From positions 1 to 24,450 of IMG/VR virus record IMGVR_UViG_3300021091_004950: 24,450 nucleotides of DNA. One strand, 5' to 3'. Positions 6,349 to 13,870 of the stretch are shown here, piece after piece. A program made the translations under genes and the position numbers. Under the pieces are notes generated by a model that searched no databases, was not told where the DNA came from, and was given only the letters and a program-made list of their open reading frames with translations. Source of the stretch: a virus. Position 1 is the stretch's first letter; every line of letters starts with the position of its first letter.

Positions 6349-7082
6349 GAATTGCAATAGTTGGTAGTGCTTGTCAAGGTAAAACTACTTTAATTAATGA
6401 TATGCTTAAAAACTGGCCTGAATATAAGCGTTCAAATGAATCGTATAGAAGGCTTCTTAAAAAAGAAAAAATAAAAATAAACAAAGAAGTAGATCAAGAC
6501 GGTCAGTGGAAAATCTTAAACTGCCTTATTGATGACTTACAAAAAACAGATAAGTGCGATAAGATTATTTTTGATAGATGTCCTTTAGACAATATAGTTT
6601 ATTCTTTATGGGCTGAAGAAAAGCAATCATCAGACATTGATAGAGATTTTATAAAAAAGTGCATACCTCTTGTACAAGAAAGTATGAAAGCTGTTGATAT
6701 TATTTTCTTTTTACCAATAACTAAAGTAGCACCAGTTCCAATAGAAGAAAAGAAAAATAGAGAAGTAGATATTAACTACATAAAAGAAATTGATAATATT
6801 TTTAAAGCAATAAGCTATACGTTAATGAAAAGTGGAGAGTGTCCGTTTTTAGCAAAAGATGATAGACCTCCAATTATTGAAATATTTGGTGCACCAGAAG
6901 AAAGAATTGAAATTATAAAGCTTTATTTAAATGAAAAGGGTGAGTTATATGATGAGGGATCTAGCGTATTAGATAGTGAAAATTTAAAAAGTATGGAAGA
7001 AATTCTTAATGCTAATAAGAAAGCATACTATGATGAAAAATATGATCAGAAGATTAAAAAGAAAATAATACTCGGTGAATAA
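6345..7082 (+). CDS. P-loop kinase/ATPase (AAA_28, NadR-like)
   Basis: 245 residues. Residues 3-15 (IAIVGSACQGKTT) form a Walker A loop after a beta strand. IIFDRCPLDNIVYS, near residues 73-86, matches the DRxPLDN segment of NadR-type and deoxynucleoside-kinase-like P-loop proteins (AAA_28). A conserved-looking Ser and Arg-rich stretch follows Walker A (SNESYRRLLKK), as in this family. The last about 60 residues form a charged, helical C-terminal region. Phosphorylation of a nucleoside or nucleotide is the likely chemistry, but the substrate cannot be read. It is the third gene of a queE operon with 4-base overlaps, so a role in nucleotide supply for modified DNA is plausible though unproven. 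Confidence 0.7.
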   Translation: MRIAIVGSACQGKTTLINDMLKNWPEYKRSNESYRRLLKKEKIKINKEVDQDGQWKILNCLIDDLQKTDKCDKIIFDRCPLDNIVYSLWAEEKQSSDIDRDFIKKCIPLVQESMKAVDIIFFLPITKVAPVPIEEKKNREVDINYIKEIDNIFKAISYTLMKSGECPFLAKDDRPPIIEIFGAPEERIEIIKLYLNEKGELYDEGSSVLDSENLKSMEEILNANKKAYYDEKYDQKIKKKIILGE

Positions 7083-7085
7083 ATA
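7078..7085 (+). promoter_or_regulatory. Late promoter motif AATAAATA
   Basis: AATAAATA overlaps the kinase stop codon and ends exactly 5 bases before the ATG at 7091. There is no Shine-Dalgarno sequence. Confidence 0.45.
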
Positions 7086-7090
7086 ATTAC

Positions 7091-7303
7091 ATGGCTAATT
7101 TTAACGATAAGTATGAAGAGCTTTTAGAGAGTTTTAAAAGCATTAAAACTATAAAGAGAGAATTTTATCCTAAAAACTTTAAGCTATCTGAAGAGTTTGT
7201 TAAGGCATTTAAAAATGAATATGGCCGCTTAGTTAAAGAAGGTCATCATCCTCGTAAAGCTTTAGCCCGGATTAATAAAGCTTTATTATTTCACGCCAGT
7301 TAA
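7091..7303 (+). CDS. Hypothetical basic helical protein, 70 aa
   Basis: Not recognised. The protein is helical and basic, with FKSIKTIKREFYPKNFKL in the middle and HHPRKALARINKALLF near the C-terminus. No membrane segment or cysteine motif. The start is supported by the late motif 5 bases upstream. Its stop shares bases with the stop of the minus-strand fibre gene (4-base convergent overlap). Late timing suggests an assembly or packaging-stage role, which is only inference. Confidence 0.65.
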   Translation: MANFNDKYEELLESFKSIKTIKREFYPKNFKLSEEFVKAFKNEYGRLVKEGHHPRKALARINKALLFHAS

Positions 7304-8040
7304 ATTATTATATTACTGGGAAAAAAGTATTGACCAGCACTTATAACGTACGTTATAAGAATACGCGCATTAACGGTTAAATTTGGTACATTACGTACAG
7401 GGAAGTTAACCGTAAATAAAAGCCCGTTTGCACCGTCGTTTTGAATATTATTTACATACGGAAAACAAGATAAGGGGCCGTTTACAGAAATACTAATATG
7501 ATACGGCTTGACTTGAGAAACAGAAATAAAAGGAAAATCATTAAAAAAGCTGCCAATAGTAATATTAACACTATCTGAATTTGGATTAGCTCCTGCTTGT
7601 CCAACCTTATCAATAGTTCTCGTATAAATGCCGTTTTGCCAGGATGTTGTAGCGGGTACGAACGTTTGAGTTATATAATTGTAATCATCATCAGCGCGAG
7701 CTATGTAAGTAGCGCTTGTTACAAGACCTCCGTTAAGAGTAAACCGATTATAAAAACCATTTAATCCGGTATAACCTGCAGTATTATTTGCATAAAATAA
7801 TGGGGAAGTTACGTAATTTGTTGCAGAAAGAGTAGAATATTGTGCTTGGTTACCTGTAACACCACCTACAATGGTTGCGTTACCAACAGCATCAGTCTTT
7901 ACAACATTAAAATTTTCGAAAGTAATAGTCTGTGTACCATTTTCAGTTTGTAAAATCAATAAATCAGATGTTACCGCTTCTTGCGTTTGCGGTAAATTAC
8001 TAATGTTGACGTAATTACTATTAGAAGAGTTATTTGCCAT
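7300..8040 (-). CDS. Tail-fibre / appendage-like structural protein
   Basis: 246 residues from ATG 8040 (MANNSSNSNYVNISNLPQ). An ATG at 8046 would add Met-Ile, but it directly abuts the TATAAATA promoter, so it is probably upstream of the RNA start. The N-terminal NISNLPQTQEAVTSDLLILQ followed by GTQTITFENF resembles the short N-terminal module of many phage fibres (xISxLP, then DLLxxxxNGxTxxxxxxxx). The rest is rich in Asn, Thr, Ser, Gly and aromatics, with beta-strand periodicity and no cysteine motif. It lies alone on the minus strand, between an operon of small genes and the sugar cassette, convergent with the former and divergent from the latter. Appendage function is inferred. Confidence 0.65.
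   Translation of the reverse strand: MANNSSNSNYVNISNLPQTQEAVTSDLLILQTENGTQTITFENFNVVKTDAVGNATIVGGVTGNQAQYSTLSATNYVTSPLFYANNTAGYTGLNGFYNRFTLNGGLVTSATYIARADDDYNYITQTFVPATTSWQNGIYTRTIDKVGQAGANPNSDSVNITIGSFFNDFPFISVSQVKPYHISISVNGPLSCFPYVNNIQNDGANGLLFTVNFPVRNVPNLTVNARILITYVISAGQYFFPSNIII
7340..7359. repeat. Perfect 20-bp palindrome
   Basis: CTTATAACGT is followed directly by its exact reverse complement. The site lies about 40 bases before the 3' end of the minus-strand fibre gene and encodes part of LITYVIS, so it is also coding sequence. It could be a binding site for a dimeric protein or a hairpin near the convergent gene ends. It lacks the GC stem and T-run of a standard terminator. Confidence 0.6.
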
Positions 8041-8061
8041 TATCATTATTTATACTATAAT
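8034..8061 (+). promoter_or_regulatory. Sigma70-like promoter of the sugar cassette
   Basis: TTGCCA (8034-8039, 5 of 6 matches to TTGACA), a 16-base spacer and a perfect TATAAT (8056-8061), 12 bases before the ATG at 8074. Its -35 box overlaps the start codon of the divergent fibre gene. This is the only recognisable promoter for the seven-gene cassette. Confidence 0.55.
8047..8054 (-). promoter_or_regulatory. T4-type late promoter TATAAATA of the minus-strand fibre gene
   Basis: An exact TATAAATA on the minus strand (8054-8047). It ends 6 bases before ATG 8040 and abuts ATG 8046. It lies inside the spacer of the opposing early promoter, so the two probably exclude each other. Confidence 0.6.
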
Positions 8062-8073
8062 ACTTAAATTAAT

Positions 8074-8898
8074 ATGGATAAAATAGGCATAGGTATAGTT
8101 ACGTGTAATAGACATAAATTTTTTCTTAAATGTTTTAGATCAATACCTAACGATTATTTACTAGCCGTTGTTAATGATGGAGCAGATTTTGAAGACATTA
8201 ATAAGCTACAAGAAGAAAAACCATTTACATACTTTCATAATAATGTAAATTTAGGAGTAGGAAAATCGAAAAATATCCTTTTTAGGTATCTATTAGATAG
8301 TGATTGTGATCATATTTTTATAATTGAAGATGATATCATTGTGAAAGATCCTTCTGTATTTAAAAAATATATTGAATTAAGAAATATTACCGGTATACAG
8401 CATTTTAATTTTGGTTATCATGGACCAGCTAATAGAAATAATATATCAAAAGGCCCGCCTACACCTAGATATGTTATCGATTACGGTAAGATTCAACTAG
8501 CTATCAATGCCAATAGTGTAGGTGCTTTTTGTTACTATACAAAAGAAGTATTACAAAAAGTTGGTCTTATTGACGAAGATTATACCAATGCATTTGAGCA
8601 CGTTGATCACGATTATAGAATCTATAAAGCCGGCTTTGGTACACCGTATTGGAATTTTTCAGATTTAGCAAATAGTTATGATTATCTTGACGAAATAGAG
8701 TGTTCAGAGAATAGTAGTGCGATTAGACCGAGATCGGATTGGATGGATAACATAAAAAACGGTGCTAAATTATTTACTGAAAAACATGGCTACTCACCTG
8801 CATGGCAAAACATGGTACCTGATACACCAAAGGAGAAAGTAATTAACTTTCTAAAAGAAATAAAGAAAAAATATGAAAATAAGTCTTTTAGTTCCTAG
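8074..8898 (+). CDS. GT-A fold glycosyltransferase, GT2-like
   Basis: 274 residues, first gene of the sugar cassette. It begins IGIGIVTCNRHKFFLKC (4-20), the typical N-terminal strand of GT2 enzymes. NNVNLGVGKSKNILF (56-70) corresponds to the nucleotide-binding segment, and IFIIEDDIIV (81-90) supplies the metal-binding acidic motif EDD (85-87) in place of DxD. FEHVDHDYRIYKAGF, near residue 195, matches the catalytic-base and acceptor-side ED/H motif of GT2. No membrane segments, so a cytoplasmic enzyme. Donor and acceptor are not predictable. The 3' end overlaps the next gene by 26 bases. Confidence 0.8.
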   Translation: MDKIGIGIVTCNRHKFFLKCFRSIPNDYLLAVVNDGADFEDINKLQEEKPFTYFHNNVNLGVGKSKNILFRYLLDSDCDHIFIIEDDIIVKDPSVFKKYIELRNITGIQHFNFGYHGPANRNNISKGPPTPRYVIDYGKIQLAINANSVGAFCYYTKEVLQKVGLIDEDYTNAFEHVDHDYRIYKAGFGTPYWNFSDLANSYDYLDEIECSENSSAIRPRSDWMDNIKNGAKLFTEKHGYSPAWQNMVPDTPKEKVINFLKEIKKKYENKSFSS

Positions 8899-9625
8899 CC
8901 GAGAGCGGTTAAATCTAAAGCTTACTTTAATAAGCTCAATTATTACTTCTGCGAAAAACATTAATAATATTGATCTTGTTTTTGGAGTAGATGAAGATGA
9001 CCCCACACGTGAAATTGTTTATAAAATAGCAGATGCTATTCCGTTTGTACGTATTGTAGATATAAAAAATAATGGAAAATTTATTGGTATTAACCGTATA
9101 TGGAATATTTTAGCTGCTAATACAAAAGAAGAAATATTTGGCTATGTAGGTGATGATATGATTTTTATGACACCTAATTGGGATGAAAAAATTTTAAATG
9201 AATTTAATAGTAAGAATTTACCAGAAGATAAAATTAAATTAATTCATTGTTACGATGGCCATAGAGAGCGCGATGAAATATGTGTTAATGCGTTTGTACA
9301 TAGAAGGTATTATGAAATTTTAGGTTATTTTACAAAAGAAGATTTTTTAATTAATTGGTCCGATCAATGGATGTATCAAACATTTAAAGCGTTTAATAGG
9401 GTAAAATGGATTCGCGACATACACATACAACACAATCATTGGATTTATGGTGGTAGAAAGAGGGATAAAACTGCTGATAGAATGTTAAGCGATAATCATG
9501 ACCGTATAAGTGATGGGTTATGGTATTCCTTGGCCCCCCAGCGCATAGAAGCAGTAGAAAAACTAGCTAGTTATTTAAAAATTGAACCTGATTGGACTAA
9601 AGTTGACAGACGCACAACACCATGA
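8873..9625 (+). CDS. Glycosyltransferase-like protein, GT-A fold
   Basis: 250 residues. MKISLLVPSRERLNLKLTLI is a GT-A style N-terminus. FGVDEDDPT (37-44) and GYVGDDMIFMTPNW (90-103) provide acidic metal/nucleotide motifs, with GDD at 93-95 equivalent to DxD. Further downstream, DEICVNAFVHRRYYE and IHIQHNHWIYGG resemble acceptor-side segments. No membrane helix or signal peptide. It overlaps the upstream gene by 26 bases and the next by 4, so all three are probably translated from one mRNA. The family is less certain than for its neighbours, but a sugar transferase is the best reading. Confidence 0.7.
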   Translation: MKISLLVPSRERLNLKLTLISSIITSAKNINNIDLVFGVDEDDPTREIVYKIADAIPFVRIVDIKNNGKFIGINRIWNILAANTKEEIFGYVGDDMIFMTPNWDEKILNEFNSKNLPEDKIKLIHCYDGHRERDEICVNAFVHRRYYEILGYFTKEDFLINWSDQWMYQTFKAFNRVKWIRDIHIQHNHWIYGGRKRDKTADRMLSDNHDRISDGLWYSLAPQRIEAVEKLASYLKIEPDWTKVDRRTTP

Positions 9626-10278
9626 AAGTTTATACTCATTATAGCGATAGTCATAAAGAAATTTATAATGATTTTTTTATTCAAAGTCTTCGAAAGATAT
9701 ATTCTAAATCTGAATTAAAAATTCGCACGCTTTATCACGAGCAGACTACTGCAGAAGGTAGATTTATGTCTCCGGGGTGGCTTGAAGCAATGAATTATAA
9801 GATTTCTGTAATATTAACAGCAATAGATGAATGTAGAGGTAATTGGTTTATCTTTTCAGATTGCGATGTACAATTCTTTTCTCCATTCTTAGATGATATT
9901 AAAGACGCACTAGAAAACCAAGATATTGTTTGCCAAGAAGATAGAGGAACGTTATGCGCCGGGTTTTTTGCATGCCAAGCTACTGACAAGACTAAATTAT
10001 TATGGGAACAAATAAAAATAAATTTTAGAGCATTAGTAAACGATCAAGCTGCATTAAACTATTATAAGCCCTCAATAAAAAGCAGTACATTAGATAAAAA
10101 TAAGTATTATACTGTTGGAAATTTTTTTGAAAATCCCAATGGCACGTTTGTATGGGATAATGTAACTAATATAGTACCACCAAAGAATATTCTTGTACAT
10201 CATGCAAACTATGTAGAGGGTACAAATAATAAGCTTAAGCTTTTAAAAATGATAAAAAACAATATTACAAATGTCTAA
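9622..10278 (+). CDS. Nucleotide-diphospho-sugar transferase, GT77-like
   Basis: 218 residues. FIFSDCDVQFF (77-87) holds the DxD metal motif (DCD, 80-82), and VNDQAALNYY (139-148) matches the conserved NDQxxLN motif of the Nucleotid_trans/GT77 family. LCAGFFACQ (111-119) corresponds to the family's NxGFF-type strand, and ILVHHANY near residue 191 resembles the terminal His-containing motif. A soluble inverting or retaining transferase using a nucleotide sugar is likely; the sugar is unknown. The start codon overlaps the upstream stop (ATGA), and the 3' end overlaps the next gene by 8 bases. Confidence 0.75.
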   Translation: MKVYTHYSDSHKEIYNDFFIQSLRKIYSKSELKIRTLYHEQTTAEGRFMSPGWLEAMNYKISVILTAIDECRGNWFIFSDCDVQFFSPFLDDIKDALENQDIVCQEDRGTLCAGFFACQATDKTKLLWEQIKINFRALVNDQAALNYYKPSIKSSTLDKNKYYTVGNFFENPNGTFVWDNVTNIVPPKNILVHHANYVEGTNNKLKLLKMIKNNITNV

Positions 10279-11092
10279 TTATATTGAATTTCAAGAATTT
10301 TCTTTCTCTTCTGTTACTGATAGCGTAAAGACAGAGGCAAATGCTTTTAATTTAATAAGCAAAAATAATGTAAATTTAAAAGAAAATATTTATATAGGTA
10401 TTCCGCTAGCAGATATTATTAATAAACTTGGATTAAAGACTGCACAAAGTGTTATAGATAGAATAGAATCTAAAATAAAACAAAAAAAAATTTTTGTATG
10501 TCAGCATATTTTTGTTAACAAGCTTAATTTTTATAATAATACGGTATTTACCCCTCATGCAGAACTAAGCGATTCATTTAAAATAATTCCTCACTACAAC
10601 CTATATTTTAAAAAACAAGATTATAAAGAGTTTATTAAGCGTAAATGTTTAGTTTCTTTTTTAGGGGCGCTAAATTCACACCCTACCAGAATGCAATTAA
10701 AAAATATTAATTCTGATCTTACACCTATTCTTGATACAGGATCTTGGCATTTTGAAAAACAAAAATTTGAACAAGAAAAAAACTCTGCTCTTTATAAAAA
10801 ACTACTTGTCAATTCAAAGTTCAGCCTATGTCCAAGAGGTACCGGTGCGAATACAATTAGATTTTATGAAAGCATTTCAATAGGTTCAATTCCAATTATT
10901 TTTAATGATATTAAAGTGCCAATAGAAATAAAAGACTGCGTAATAAGGTATGACATTAATAATATACGCAATTTGACAAACTATTTAGAAACTGTAAATA
11001 ACGCTGGAGAAATGAGCCAAATATTATATAATTTTTATTGGAATAATTATGATAACAACATTATACATAAACTTATAGAATCCCATGTGTAG
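10271..11092 (+). CDS. Exostosin-family glycosyltransferase (GT47-like)
   Basis: 273 residues. The C-terminal half contains SKFSLCPRGTGANTIRFYES (182-201) followed by IGSIPIIF, the signature of exostosin/GT47 and related GT-B proteins (FxLCPRGxGxxxxRxxEAxxxGxIPVI). LVSFLGALNSHPTRMQL (127-143) fits the family's (F)xFxGxxxxxxR segment. The N-terminal about 110 residues are a less recognisable half-domain. No membrane anchor, unlike eukaryotic exostosins. It overlaps both neighbours by 8 bases. Family call is good; substrate unknown. Confidence 0.8.
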   Translation: MSNYIEFQEFSFSSVTDSVKTEANAFNLISKNNVNLKENIYIGIPLADIINKLGLKTAQSVIDRIESKIKQKKIFVCQHIFVNKLNFYNNTVFTPHAELSDSFKIIPHYNLYFKKQDYKEFIKRKCLVSFLGALNSHPTRMQLKNINSDLTPILDTGSWHFEKQKFEQEKNSALYKKLLVNSKFSLCPRGTGANTIRFYESISIGSIPIIFNDIKVPIEIKDCVIRYDINNIRNLTNYLETVNNAGEMSQILYNFYWNNYDNNIIHKLIESHV

Positions 11093-12401
11093 CTTTTTAT
11101 TTACAAACAAAAAAATTAATAATATTGATACAGCTAACTTTTTTCTTCAGAAAAGAGGACCAGATAAGACCTCTGTATTGAATGTAGATGGGTTTACCTT
11201 TATTCATAACTTACTCTCGATAACCGGAGAGTTTTGCGAACAACCGTTAATCGATGATGGTTTGTTTTTGGTTTTTAATGGTGAGATTTATAATTACAGT
11301 CAAAATAAAAACTATCTAAGTGACGGGTATTATATTCTAGATTGTTATAAAGAATATGGTGAAGATTTTATAAAATATCTAGATGGAGAGTTTGCTCTAG
11401 TTTTATTAGATAAAAACAAAAACAAAATTTATTTTTCGGGGGATATTTTTCAGACAAAACCAATCTATGCAAGTTTAGAATCTGATAATATAGGAATTTC
11501 TTCTTATAAAAGCGCATTAAGTGCTCTAGGGTTTAATAACATTAAAAGGTTGATACCAAACAATAGTTACACTTACGATATAGCTACAAAACAAGTACAA
11601 TATAGTAAAATACATGAATTTAATTTAATACAAAACGTCGACACCTTTGATTTGTGGGAAAATGCATTTTTAAATTCACTTTCAAAACGCATAAAAAATA
11701 CACGTGGCCCTATTGTTGTACCTATGAGCAGCGGTCATGATAGTGGTGTAATCGTTTGCGGTCTTAAGCAATTATCATATAAAAACTATTGTATATATTC
11801 TATTACAGGCGATGAAGATGAAAGTGTTATTTTTAATAGATTTAATCAAGTTGAATGTATTAAAAAATATTCAACAAAATATATTTCAAGTGATGAAATG
11901 AACAATATAGTAAAACATATTACTGAATCAGTAGAGCCATTTTTTTACGGAGTTGATCATACTGCCTCTACATCTGGTCTTAATGATCCAGGAGCTCGAG
12001 GGTTGTATAAAATTTTATCGGATGTAAAGAAAGATTTAAATGTAAAAGTGCAGCTATCCGGTCAAGGAGGAGATGAAATAACTAGTAACGTACAAACATA
12101 CGGCTTTGGTGGTAAGTTTAATCCGCCGTCTTTTACGGACGACTTGTTTGCTGTTTTTCCGTGGAATAACTTTTATTACGGTTCAAATAGTAGTTACCTT
12201 GCAAAAGAAGAATCAATTGCAGGAAGTCTAGGAATAGAAACAAGATACCCTTTATTAGACAAAGAAGTTGTACAACAATTCTTAAGCTTAACTCCTCGCT
12301 TAAAAAATAGTACGTATAAAGCACCAATTACACATTTTCTTCAAAAATATAATTTCCCGTTTAATTGTACAAAGAGAGGCTTTAATATATTAGTACAATG
12401 A
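11085..12401 (+). CDS. Asparagine synthetase B-like glutamine amidotransferase
   Basis: 438 residues against about 550-650 for typical AsnB. Cys2 after Met is the expected glutaminase nucleophile. RGPD (24-27) and NGEIYNY (65-71) mark the class II amidotransferase domain. The synthetase domain has an ATP-pyrophosphatase loop SSGHDS (215-220) where SGGxDS is canonical, plus SGQGGDE (325-331) and IETRYPLLD near 385. AsnB-like proteins in sugar clusters often amidate uronic acids or other carboxylated sugars using glutamine and ATP, so that is a likelier role here than asparagine supply. It overlaps neighbours by 8 and 4 bases. The truncated length and the Gly-to-Ser change in the P-loop make activity worth testing. 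Confidence 0.85.
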   Translation: MCSFLFTNKKINNIDTANFFLQKRGPDKTSVLNVDGFTFIHNLLSITGEFCEQPLIDDGLFLVFNGEIYNYSQNKNYLSDGYYILDCYKEYGEDFIKYLDGEFALVLLDKNKNKIYFSGDIFQTKPIYASLESDNIGISSYKSALSALGFNNIKRLIPNNSYTYDIATKQVQYSKIHEFNLIQNVDTFDLWENAFLNSLSKRIKNTRGPIVVPMSSGHDSGVIVCGLKQLSYKNYCIYSITGDEDESVIFNRFNQVECIKKYSTKYISSDEMNNIVKHITESVEPFFYGVDHTASTSGLNDPGARGLYKILSDVKKDLNVKVQLSGQGGDEITSNVQTYGFGGKFNPPSFTDDLFAVFPWNNFYYGSNSSYLAKEESIAGSLGIETRYPLLDKEVVQQFLSLTPRLKNSTYKAPITHFLQKYNFPFNCTKRGFNILVQ

Positions 12402-12976
12402 TTACGAGGTTAGGCACAGATTACGGCGGCCATTCAATTGAACTGTCTCTTTTAAATAAAGAAAGTATAGTTTATTCTGCAGGTATAGGTACCGATATTT
12501 CGTTCGATAAAGCAGTTATAGAGCAAACTGAGTGTATAGTTCACGCATTTGATCCAACAACTAAATCTATTGCATGGGTTCAAAACCAACCAAAATTACA
12601 AAATTTTTGTTTTTATGATATTGGTATTTCTGATTTTAATGGTATAGCTACCTTTGAGCCACCTGCTGTTGAGAGTCACGTCTCTTTTAAAGAATCAGCT
12701 ACCGGTAATTATAAATTTCTAGTAAAAAAACTCTCTACTATAATGAATAAATTAAAGCATAATGTCGTAGACTGCCTTAAGCTAGACATTGAAGGTTCTG
12801 AATACGGTGTATTGAGTGATATTATAGATGAAAATATTAATGTAAAGCAAATTTGCTTAGAATTTCACGGAAGATCGGAATCAGAAATAAAAGATTTTTT
12901 AGAAAATATTAAATTTTTTGATATTTATAATCAAGCTAACAAAGAAAGATTAGATTATTTGTTTATTAGAAAATGA
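12398..12976 (+). CDS. FkbM-family SAM-dependent methyltransferase
   Basis: 192 residues. VYSAGIGTDISFDKAV (25-40) is motif I for S-adenosylmethionine binding, with AFDPTTKSI (50-58) as the post-strand-2 acidic motif. VDCLKLDIEGSEYGVLSDI (124-142) is the FkbM hallmark. The C-terminus is short and lacks the usual extension, so the protein is compact. FkbM enzymes usually O-methylate sugars, which fits a cassette of glycosyltransferases. It overlaps the upstream and downstream genes by 4 bases each (ATGA), showing translational coupling. Confidence 0.88.
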   Translation: MITRLGTDYGGHSIELSLLNKESIVYSAGIGTDISFDKAVIEQTECIVHAFDPTTKSIAWVQNQPKLQNFCFYDIGISDFNGIATFEPPAVESHVSFKESATGNYKFLVKKLSTIMNKLKHNVVDCLKLDIEGSEYGVLSDIIDENINVKQICLEFHGRSESEIKDFLENIKFFDIYNQANKERLDYLFIRK

Positions 12977-13836
12977 GTATATTTTCTTCTACTAATCATA
13001 TATCCGGACCCGTTCATTACAGAAACGGTGTTAAAATTTCATCTTTAGGTAATAATATTTTACACTTACTTTATATTCTGCATTTTGCAAAGCGTAAAAA
13101 TATAGACTTTTTTGTTTCTCGTGACACTCAGTTAGAGAATATATTTGATCTATCCGCATTTAAAAAGCAAATTCCCGCTGATGCGGTTTGTTTATTTGCT
13201 GAAGAATTCGGAGGCGAGATAGATGAATTTGTTGAAAAGGATAAAAGAAACAACACAAACGCATATAATTTATTAAACAATAATATTTCATTACCCGAAA
13301 ACTTCTGGGTTGAGGGGTGGTTTTATAATTATTCTCTTATGCCAACCTATGATATTTTTAAAAACCTTAAAATTAAACAAGAAATGATAGATCAATTTAA
13401 TAAAGATTTTAGTTTTTTAGAAAGAGAGGATAATCTATCATTACACTATAGGGGGACAGATTTTCAAAATCATGCTATCGGTTGGGGTGATATGAGATTA
13501 CCTCAAAAATATTTTACTGACAGTTTAGAGTATGCTAAACAATTTAATTTTAAAACTGTTAATATTTTTTCTGATCAAAAAGATACTATTATAGAATATG
13601 TTAAGCCTTTTAAATCAGATTTTTCTTTTAATTTAATTTCTAATGACTGCTACATGGACTGGCTTTGTTTACATAAATCAAAATGTCTAATTGCTTCTAA
13701 TTCAAGTTTTTGTTGGACTGCTAGCTTGTATAATAAAAAGTTTTTGACTCAACCTAAGAATTACTTACTTTATAATTTTGATACCGATAAAAGTGTACCA
13801 ACAGACATTTATATTAAAGAAAGTAAAATTTTATAA
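12973..13836 (+). CDS. Fucosyltransferase-like glycosyltransferase (GT11-like)
   Basis: 287 residues. LSLHYRGTDF (155-164) corresponds to the HxRxxD motif that binds GDP-fucose in GT11 and related enzymes. VNIFSDQKDTI (196-206) matches the FSDD-type strand, and LIASNSSFCWTASLYN (239-254) matches the NSxFSWW motif. LGNNILHLLYIL near the N-terminus resembles the family's GLGNxxFQ segment. The tryptophan pair is not fully conserved, so the donor could be another sugar. It is the last gene of the cassette; after a 34-base gap a new TATAAT promoter starts the next unit. Confidence 0.75.
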   Translation: MSIFSSTNHISGPVHYRNGVKISSLGNNILHLLYILHFAKRKNIDFFVSRDTQLENIFDLSAFKKQIPADAVCLFAEEFGGEIDEFVEKDKRNNTNAYNLLNNNISLPENFWVEGWFYNYSLMPTYDIFKNLKIKQEMIDQFNKDFSFLEREDNLSLHYRGTDFQNHAIGWGDMRLPQKYFTDSLEYAKQFNFKTVNIFSDQKDTIIEYVKPFKSDFSFNLISNDCYMDWLCLHKSKCLIASNSSFCWTASLYNKKFLTQPKNYLLYNFDTDKSVPTDIYIKESKIL

Positions 13837-13864
13837 TTGTTTTTCTTGACAGTTATAGTATAAT
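13837..13864 (+). promoter_or_regulatory. Sigma70-like promoter of the DUF366 gene
   Basis: A perfect TATAAT (13859-13864) ends 6 bases before the ATG at 13871, with TTGTTT (13837-13842) 16 bases upstream as a weak -35. A perfect TTGACA at 13846-13851 is only 7 bases from the -10 box, too close to be its partner. Confidence 0.45.
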
Positions 13865-13870
13865 AAGGTC

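Noticed and set aside
13846-13851. Perfect TTGACA as a -35 box
   Set aside because: Only 7 bases from the TATAAT at 13859, and no -10 box occurs 16-18 bases downstream.
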